Source of the DNA: Actinomycetota bacterium
Lineage (GTDB): Bacteria; Actinomycetota; Acidimicrobiia; Acidimicrobiales; Ilumatobacteraceae
Assembly: GCA_009920715.1 (NCBI GenBank)
Contig: RFZO01000004.1
Span: forward strand, 1 to 33,150
Direction of reading: 5' to 3'
DNA length: 33,150 nucleotides
Shown here piece after piece: positions 28,317 through 33,150 of this stretch (position 1 is the first letter of the stretch; each line of letters starts with the position of its first letter). Below the pieces are notes generated by a model that was given only the letters and a program-made list of their open reading frames with translations, was not told the origin of the DNA and did no database searches. Made by a program: the position numbers and the translations under genes.

Positions 28317-29203
28317 CGCGGGCAGGAACGGGGCAGGATCCGATGGCAACAGCGGCCTCCCTGCGTGCGCGCCTCTCCGGCGGGCCGCCCGTGCTGATGC
28401 CGGGCGTGTGGGACCCGCTCTCGGCCCTGCTCGCGGAACGCGCGGGTTTCACCACGGTGTTCCTGTCGGGCTTTGCCGTGAGCGGCACGCTGCTGGGCGA
28501 GCCCGACATCGGCATCGTCGGCCAGTCCGAGATGGCCGACGCCGCCCGGCGGGTGTGCCGCGCCGTGCCGGGTGTCGAGGTCGTCGTCGACGCCGACACC
28601 GGCTACGGAGGAACCTCGTCCGTCGCGCGCACGGTGGAGTTGTGGGAGCAGGCCGGTGCCACCGGGATGTTCCTCGAGGACCAGGAGTGGCCGAAGAAGT
28701 GCGGGCACATGGAGGGAAAGCGCGTGGTCGAGCGCGACGAGTGGCTCACCAAGCTGCGTACCGCCCTTCGCGTGCGCGGAAATCTCCATGTCACCGCGCG
28801 GACCGATGCCCGCGCGGTGGTGTCACTGGACGAGGCGATCACGCGGGGAAAAATGGCCGCCGACCTCGGTGTCGACGCCGTGTTCGTGGAGGCGCCGCAG
28901 TCCATTGACGAGATGGAGAGGATTGCCGCGGCCATCCCGGGCGTGACCCTCGTTGCGAACATGGTGGAGAAGGGCAAGTCCCCGCTCCTCACGCCCGCCG
29001 AGCTCGCTGGGCTCGGCTTCTCCCTCATCGTGTCCCCGTTGTCCGGCCTTCTCGCCGCGACCAAGGCCCTGGGGGACGCGTACTCACACCTCAGGTCCGC
29101 GGGCACCATGCGCGATGTGCTGGGGGACATCACCGGTTTCGACGAGTTCACCGACCTGGTGGGCCTCCCGAAACATCTCGCGAACGAGTCGACAGACCGC
29201 TAG
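28313..29203 (+). CDS. Isocitrate lyase/PEP mutase superfamily enzyme (2-methylisocitrate lyase-like)
   Basis: PGVWDPLSALLAERAGFTTVFLSGFAVS, VVDADTGYG, GMFLEDQEWPKKCGHMEGKRVV (KKCGH), VTARTDARAV. GTG overlaps the previous stop (GTGA). Confidence 0.9.
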   Translation: MTRAGTGQDPMATAASLRARLSGGPPVLMPGVWDPLSALLAERAGFTTVFLSGFAVSGTLLGEPDIGIVGQSEMADAARRVCRAVPGVEVVVDADTGYGGTSSVARTVELWEQAGATGMFLEDQEWPKKCGHMEGKRVVERDEWLTKLRTALRVRGNLHVTARTDARAVVSLDEAITRGKMAADLGVDAVFVEAPQSIDEMERIAAAIPGVTLVANMVEKGKSPLLTPAELAGLGFSLIVSPLSGLLAATKALGDAYSHLRSAGTMRDVLGDITGFDEFTDLVGLPKHLANESTDR

Positions 29204-29206
29204 TCT
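29201..29206 (+). promoter_or_regulatory. Putative -10 element TAGTCT for the riboswitch-metX transcript
   Basis: Just upstream of the predicted aptamer; an expected TSS near 29213 coincides with the aptamer 5' end. Confidence 0.4.
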
Positions 29207-29210
29207 TGCC

Positions 29211-29292
29211 GTTGCATTAAGAGAGACCGACAGGTCCGGCAACCGGGGTTCACGCCGCACGGTGCCTTCCCGCGAGAGCGGGGGATGTGGTC
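29211..29292 (+). ncRNA. SAM-I/SAM-IV-like riboswitch aptamer candidate
   Basis: agagagaccgacaggtcCGGCAACCgggg...cACGGTGCCttCCCGCgagaGCGGG. Hallmark GGCAACCG...CGGTGCC pairing, preceding GACC-gaca-GGTC hairpin, following P4-like hairpin, upstream of metX. Confidence 0.8.
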
Positions 29293-29376
29293 CCGCAGCC
29301 AGCGGGGCAACAGGGGCGTGCTCTCCGGTGCAGGACACACCCGCATGTCGCCCGCATGCACGGAAAGGAGAGAGGG

Positions 29377-30564
29377 ATGACGCCACAGACCGAGCACGGC
29401 AACGCGCCCTTCCCTGCCTCCGGGGCGTGGACGTCCGACCAGCCGGCGGGCCACCGGAGATTCCACCGGTTCGCGGTTGACCGACCGTTCACGCTGGAGG
29501 GCGGCGGGCAGCTGCGCGACGTGACCACCGCGTACGAGACCTGGGGCGAGCTCGACGAACGCGCATCGAACGCAGTGCTCGTGTGCCACGCCTGGACTGG
29601 TGACAGTCACGCGGCGGGGCCTGCGGGACCCGGGCACCCGACACCAGGCTGGTGGGAGGGACTGATCGGCCCGGGCAAGCCCATCGACACCGACCGGTAC
29701 TTCGTTGTGTGCGCGAACGTCCTCGGGGGCTGCCAGGGCAGCACCGGGCCCGCGTCGCCGGACCCGTCCGACGGCCGGCCCTACGCGCTCCGCTTTCCCG
29801 TGGTCACGATCCGCGACATGGTCCGCGCCCAGGCACTGCTCGCGGACTCACTCGGCATCGCGCGCTGGCACGCGGTCATCGGTGGGTCGATGGGGGGCAT
29901 GCAGGTGCTCGAGTGGGGGATCATGTTCCCGAACCGCGTCGGGGCGATCGTGCCCATCGCCACGTGCGCCGAGGCGAGCGCCCAGCAGATCGCGTGGGGT
30001 TCGATCGGCCGCCGGGCCCTGTTGATGGACCCGAAGTGGAACGACGGCGACTACTACGGGGCGCCCGACGACGGCGGCCCGTGGCACGGTCTGTCGGTGG
30101 CGAGGATGATCGCCCAGGTCACGTTCCGCACCGACAACAAGTTCAGCGAGCGGTTCGGGCGGCGGCTCGCCAACAAGTCCTTCCACGACGAGGGGCTCGA
30201 CCTGCTGTCGAAGTTCGAGGTGGAGGGGTACCTCGACCACCACGGTGACCGGCTGGTCAGGCGGTTCGACGCGAACAGTTACCTCTACATCGGCAAGGCG
30301 ATGGATCTCCACGATGTCGGTCGCGGCCGCGGAGGCGTGGCTCGGGCGATGTCACGCATCACCGCGCCGTCGCTCACGCTCGGCATCAGCAGCGACATCC
30401 TCTACCCGGCGTACCAGCAGGAGTCGATCCATTCGCTGGTGACGAACGGCGACCCCCGCAACAGGTACGCGGAGATCGAGAGCGACGAGGGCCACGACGG
30501 ATTCCTCATCGCCACGCAGCAGGTGGGCGGCGAGGTTGCCGCTTTCCTCTCACGGCTCGTCTGA
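29377..30564 (+). CDS. metX: Homoserine O-acetyltransferase
   Basis: VTTAYETWGELDERASNAVLVCHAWTGDSHAAG, GGCQGSTGPASPDP, VIGGSMGGMQVLEW, IESDEGHDGFL. SD aaggaga upstream of ATG. Confidence 0.95.
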   Translation: MTPQTEHGNAPFPASGAWTSDQPAGHRRFHRFAVDRPFTLEGGGQLRDVTTAYETWGELDERASNAVLVCHAWTGDSHAAGPAGPGHPTPGWWEGLIGPGKPIDTDRYFVVCANVLGGCQGSTGPASPDPSDGRPYALRFPVVTIRDMVRAQALLADSLGIARWHAVIGGSMGGMQVLEWGIMFPNRVGAIVPIATCAEASAQQIAWGSIGRRALLMDPKWNDGDYYGAPDDGGPWHGLSVARMIAQVTFRTDNKFSERFGRRLANKSFHDEGLDLLSKFEVEGYLDHHGDRLVRRFDANSYLYIGKAMDLHDVGRGRGGVARAMSRITAPSLTLGISSDILYPAYQQESIHSLVTNGDPRNRYAEIESDEGHDGFLIATQQVGGEVAAFLSRLV

Positions 30565-30576
30565 ATTGTCCCCGTG

Positions 30577-30969
30577 TCAGTGCGGGATCATCGCGTCGAG
30601 CCGCGCCACCAGCGGGCTGTGAGCGGGCACGCGCAGCGCAACGAGCTTGTCGCCGTCGGGCGAGTCCGCCCGCAACGAATACACCGCATGGGTGGCGTGG
30701 CCGCCGGTGACCCGGGCAACAGGCACGTAGGTGCCCGCCACCGCACGGGCGCCGGTGAACCCGGGTTGGAGCACCACGGAGTCCCGGCCGATGCCGCCGC
30801 GCACCGGAGCCCAGCGCCCGGGTCTGCCCCCGCGGGCGTCCAGCACGCGTGCCCTGGTCATGAAACGGGTTCCGTCCCGGTCCACCCAATGCGGCTCGTG
30901 GCGGCGTCCCCACCACACGAGCGCCGAAAGGAACACCACGAACATCGCCGAGGTGATGAAGTTCGCCAT
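30577..30969 (-). CDS. Hypothetical protein with N-terminal TM segment
   Basis: MANFITSAMFVVFLSALVWWGRRHEPHWVDRDGTRF...; SD aaggag upstream and a -10-like TAGTCT (minus strand, 31007-31012). Confidence 0.65.
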   Translation of the reverse strand: MANFITSAMFVVFLSALVWWGRRHEPHWVDRDGTRFMTRARVLDARGGRPGRWAPVRGGIGRDSVVLQPGFTGARAVAGTYVPVARVTGGHATHAVYSLRADSPDGDKLVALRVPAHSPLVARLDAMIPH

Positions 30970-31018
30970 GTCACTCCTTGTCGGTCGTCGGGACTGTCAG
31001 CGTGAGAGACTAGGTGTG

Positions 31019-31462
31019 ATGTCCCCGACCGCGCTCGTTGCCTCCGACATGGCCGTGAACGCACTTTCCGTGGCCATGATTCTCACGGGTGTGGTGCTGT
31101 TCGTGGTGACCGTCAGGTTCTGGCGCTCCGCAGGCGAGGACCCGGAGGTCCTCGCACCGCTCGAGGTCATGGGGGACCGCAGGTTCGCGAGGGCCGGCGA
31201 GGAGGAGCGCCTCGGGATACTGAACTCCGTCCGGCCCGAGGGCGCCCAGCCGATCGACCATGTCGAGGCACCGACTGTGCTGGAGCACGAACCAGCCCAG
31301 CAACGCCGGCCGTTCAGGGACCGTTTCGACCACCGCGACGATGCCGTCGACGTGGTGGAGCCAGCGGACGAGGACGACGCCGGGACCCGCACCGCTGCGG
31401 TCCCGCCTGTGATCGACCCATTGTTGAGCCAGCAGCAAAGTAAGCCAGAGCGAGGAGATTGA
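31019..31462 (+). CDS. Hypothetical membrane-anchored protein with acidic C-terminus
   Basis: MSPTALVASDMAVNALSVAMILTGVVLFVVTVRFWRSAGEDPEVLAPLEVMGDRRF...; divergent from the 30577 gene. Confidence 0.6.
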   Translation: MSPTALVASDMAVNALSVAMILTGVVLFVVTVRFWRSAGEDPEVLAPLEVMGDRRFARAGEEERLGILNSVRPEGAQPIDHVEAPTVLEHEPAQQRRPFRDRFDHRDDAVDVVEPADEDDAGTRTAAVPPVIDPLLSQQQSKPERGD

Positions 31463-31463
31463 A

Positions 31464-31682
31464 ATGGCCGCCTTCGACCCCGAAGAGATGATCGCGCGGT
31501 TCCGTGACCGGGCCGCCGCGGTGCGCAAGCGTCCACTGCCCCCGGTCGCGGGGGAGGAGAGGCAGCTCTTCATCGCCCAGGCCGAAGCTGACTTCCGGGA
31601 CTTCGCCATCATCGGTGACGCTGTCGCTTCCCTCGAGGACGGTGTCCTCACGCTGCGCATCGACCTGAACCCGCCGAAGTGA
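31464..31682 (+). CDS. Conserved hypothetical small protein (72 aa)
   Basis: MAAFDPEEMIARFRDRAAAVRKRPLPPVAGEERQLFIAQAEADFRDFAIIGDAVASLEDGVLTLRIDLNPPK; SD gaggag; overlaps the next gene by 4 nt. Confidence 0.7.
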   Translation: MAAFDPEEMIARFRDRAAAVRKRPLPPVAGEERQLFIAQAEADFRDFAIIGDAVASLEDGVLTLRIDLNPPK

Positions 31683-32605
31683 GCGACGGGGTCACCCTGC
31701 GCGCGCGGGTGCGCGGCCGTGACGACATCCATGTCATTGCGGCTGTCACCGCGGTGATGGCGTGGGGCGTGGGCCCGATCCTCAACAAGTCGATGTCCGT
31801 GGGCACCCCGTCCATCGTGTTCGCGCGCATGGTGCTGGGGGTGCCGATCATGCTGCTGATGGCATGGTGGCTGGGCGACGGCCTGTCGAAGGAGCTGATG
31901 AGGCGAACGGCGGTGCCGGGCATCCTCTTCTCGCTCTCGTTCATCACGGGGTTCGCGGCGGTCAAGATGACCTCCATCGCGAACGCCACGCTCATGAGCA
32001 ATCTTCAGCCTGTGCTCGTGCTCTTCGTGGCGGGGAGGCTCTTCGGGGAACGCCTGCGCGCCCGGCAGCTCCTCTACGGGGCGGCGTCGATGGCGGGCGT
32101 GCTGACTGTTGTCCTCGCGGCTGCGTCCACGAGCGGTGCGCACGTGAGCGGCGACCTCATGGCGGCGGCGAACGTGGTCATCTGGACGGGGTACTTCCTC
32201 ATCGCCAAGCAGCAGCGCGTCGACGGTGTCAACTCGTGGTCCTTCCTGGCCGCCATCTTCATCTGGGCGTCGGTTGTAGTCATCCCGTTCGGCCTGGTGG
32301 CGAGCAACGATCTCAGCCGCATCACTGTCCGCGACTGGTTGCTGGCGCTCGGCATGGCCCTCGGCCCCGGCGTGATCGGGCACGGTCTCATGACGTGGTC
32401 ACAGAGCCACGTCGACGTGTCGCTTGCATCCATCCTGGGGCTGCTGAGCCCGGTGCTCTCCACGTCGCTCGCGTGGGTCGTCTTCGGCGAGTCGCTCACG
32501 GTCGTGCAGATCATCGGTTCCGTGGTGGTCATCGCGTCCCTCGTGGCGCTCGTGAGGGAGCAGGCCAATTCGGGCGTTCCGCGGGCTGAACCGCCCGAAA
32601 TGTGA
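31679..32605 (+). CDS. EamA/DMT-family transporter
   Basis: Multi-TM protein of 308 aa with paired EamA-like repeats (MAWGVGPILNKSM...; HGLMTWSQSHVDVSLASILGLLSPVLSTSLAWVVFGESLTVVQIIGSVVVIASL). Confidence 0.88.
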   Translation: MSDGVTLRARVRGRDDIHVIAAVTAVMAWGVGPILNKSMSVGTPSIVFARMVLGVPIMLLMAWWLGDGLSKELMRRTAVPGILFSLSFITGFAAVKMTSIANATLMSNLQPVLVLFVAGRLFGERLRARQLLYGAASMAGVLTVVLAAASTSGAHVSGDLMAAANVVIWTGYFLIAKQQRVDGVNSWSFLAAIFIWASVVVIPFGLVASNDLSRITVRDWLLALGMALGPGVIGHGLMTWSQSHVDVSLASILGLLSPVLSTSLAWVVFGESLTVVQIIGSVVVIASLVALVREQANSGVPRAEPPEM

Positions 32606-32609
32606 CCCG

Positions 32610-32637
32610 TTGCGCCTGCTGGATGCCTCGCTAGACT
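32610..32637 (+). promoter_or_regulatory. Putative tRNA-Gly promoter: -35 TTGCGC, 16-nt spacer, -10 TAGACT
   Basis: TTGCGC at 32610-32615 and TAGACT at 32632-32637, 13 nt before the tRNA. Confidence 0.55.
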
Positions 32638-32650
32638 GGGGCGCACATAC

Positions 32651-32726
32651 GCGGACGTGGCTCAGTTGGTAGAGCATCACCTTGCCAAGGTGAGGGTCGC
32701 GAGTTCGAATCTCGTCGTCCGCTCCA
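32651..32726 (+). tRNA. tRNA-Gly (anticodon GCC), CCA encoded
   Basis: GCGGACGTGGCTCAGTTGGTAGAGCATCACCTTGCCAAGGTGAGGGTCGCGAGTTCGAATCTCGTCGTCCGCTCCA. Acceptor GCGGACG/CGTCCGC, anticodon loop TTGCCAA. Confidence 0.97.
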
Positions 32727-32896
32727 GAAACCTTTGAATGGGGGAGTTTGCGAGGCTCTCCGTTTGTTGGAAGCCCCGCGCTTGTCGTTTGCCCAGGTTC
32801 CGGCAGCGTTGCGGATCGCCCGGATTGCTCACGACGCAACTCTGACTTCGAATCGTTTCAATTTTCGACTGGTCTGATTGCCCTCAGGATGTCGTC

Positions 32897-33150
32897 ATGG
32901 AAACACGGCGACGATCCCGGATCGATGAACCCAGGCTTGCGGGACTTCTCGAGTCTCTCCACACCCGCGCGGAGGCCAACGATGCGAAGGTGCTGCCGGG
33001 TGTCTTGACATCCGCTGCCGAACGGGGCGCGACATCCGACCAGGACATGGCGGACCTGCTGGCCGACGCCTACATCCCGATCAGCTCCACCGTGGGACGT
33101 TTCCTGCACGTCCTCGCCCTGAGGCGTCCGGAGGGCAGGATCGTCGAGTT
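32897..33150 (+). CDS. O-methyltransferase-like protein, truncated by window end
   Basis: Open frame to window edge, absent from the ORF track: METRRRSRIDEPRLAGLLESLHTRAEANDAKVLPGVLTSAAERGATSDQDMADLLADAYIPISSTVGRFLHVLALRRPEGRIVE. ...GRFLHVLA...RIVE resembles the start of a class I O-methyltransferase SAM-binding fold. Confidence 0.6.
   Translation, partial: METRRRSRIDEPRLAGLLESLHTRAEANDAKVLPGVLTSAAERGATSDQDMADLLADAYIPISSTVGRFLHVLALRRPEGRIVE

Noticed and set aside
32704-32854. TTCGAATC in the tRNA-Gly T-arm repeated at 32847-32854, possible attachment-site repeat
   Set aside because: Only 8 identical bases, not at the tRNA 3' end, and no integrase visible; likely chance.

Overview
High-GC window of about 33 kb. 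Gene content and order suggest an actinobacterial (possibly Acidimicrobiia-like) chromosome; this is inference, no search was run. It is mostly ordinary core genome: tRNA-Pro(UGG); tig-clpP-clpX; a disrupted folC; ndk; mreB-mreC-mreD-PBP2-rodA; an RNase E/G gene; rplU-rpmA; dgt and obg (divergent); proB; murJ; a five-gene run moxR-VWA-histidine phosphatase-GMC oxidoreductase-MBL hydrolase; SURF1; a phosphotransferase; an acyl-CoA synthetase with a PEP-mutase/ICL-family enzyme; metX behind a SAM-I/IV-like riboswitch; small hypotheticals; an EamA transporter; tRNA-Gly(GCC); and a 3'-truncated O-methyltransferase-like CDS missing from the ORF track. I saw no CRISPR array, IS element, prophage or obvious defence system. 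Points most worth a second look: (i) a repeated leaderless-promoter layout, with TAnnnT-like -10 hexamers about 6-12 nt from start codons that lack a Shine-Dalgarno; (ii) the metX riboswitch with a possible anti-SD switch; (iii) the packed MoxR/VWA/GMC/MBL gene run; (iv) folC broken by a short atypical segment; (v) a Thr-rich linker inside MreC; (vi) a 45-bp divergent promoter pair and two operator-like palindromes.
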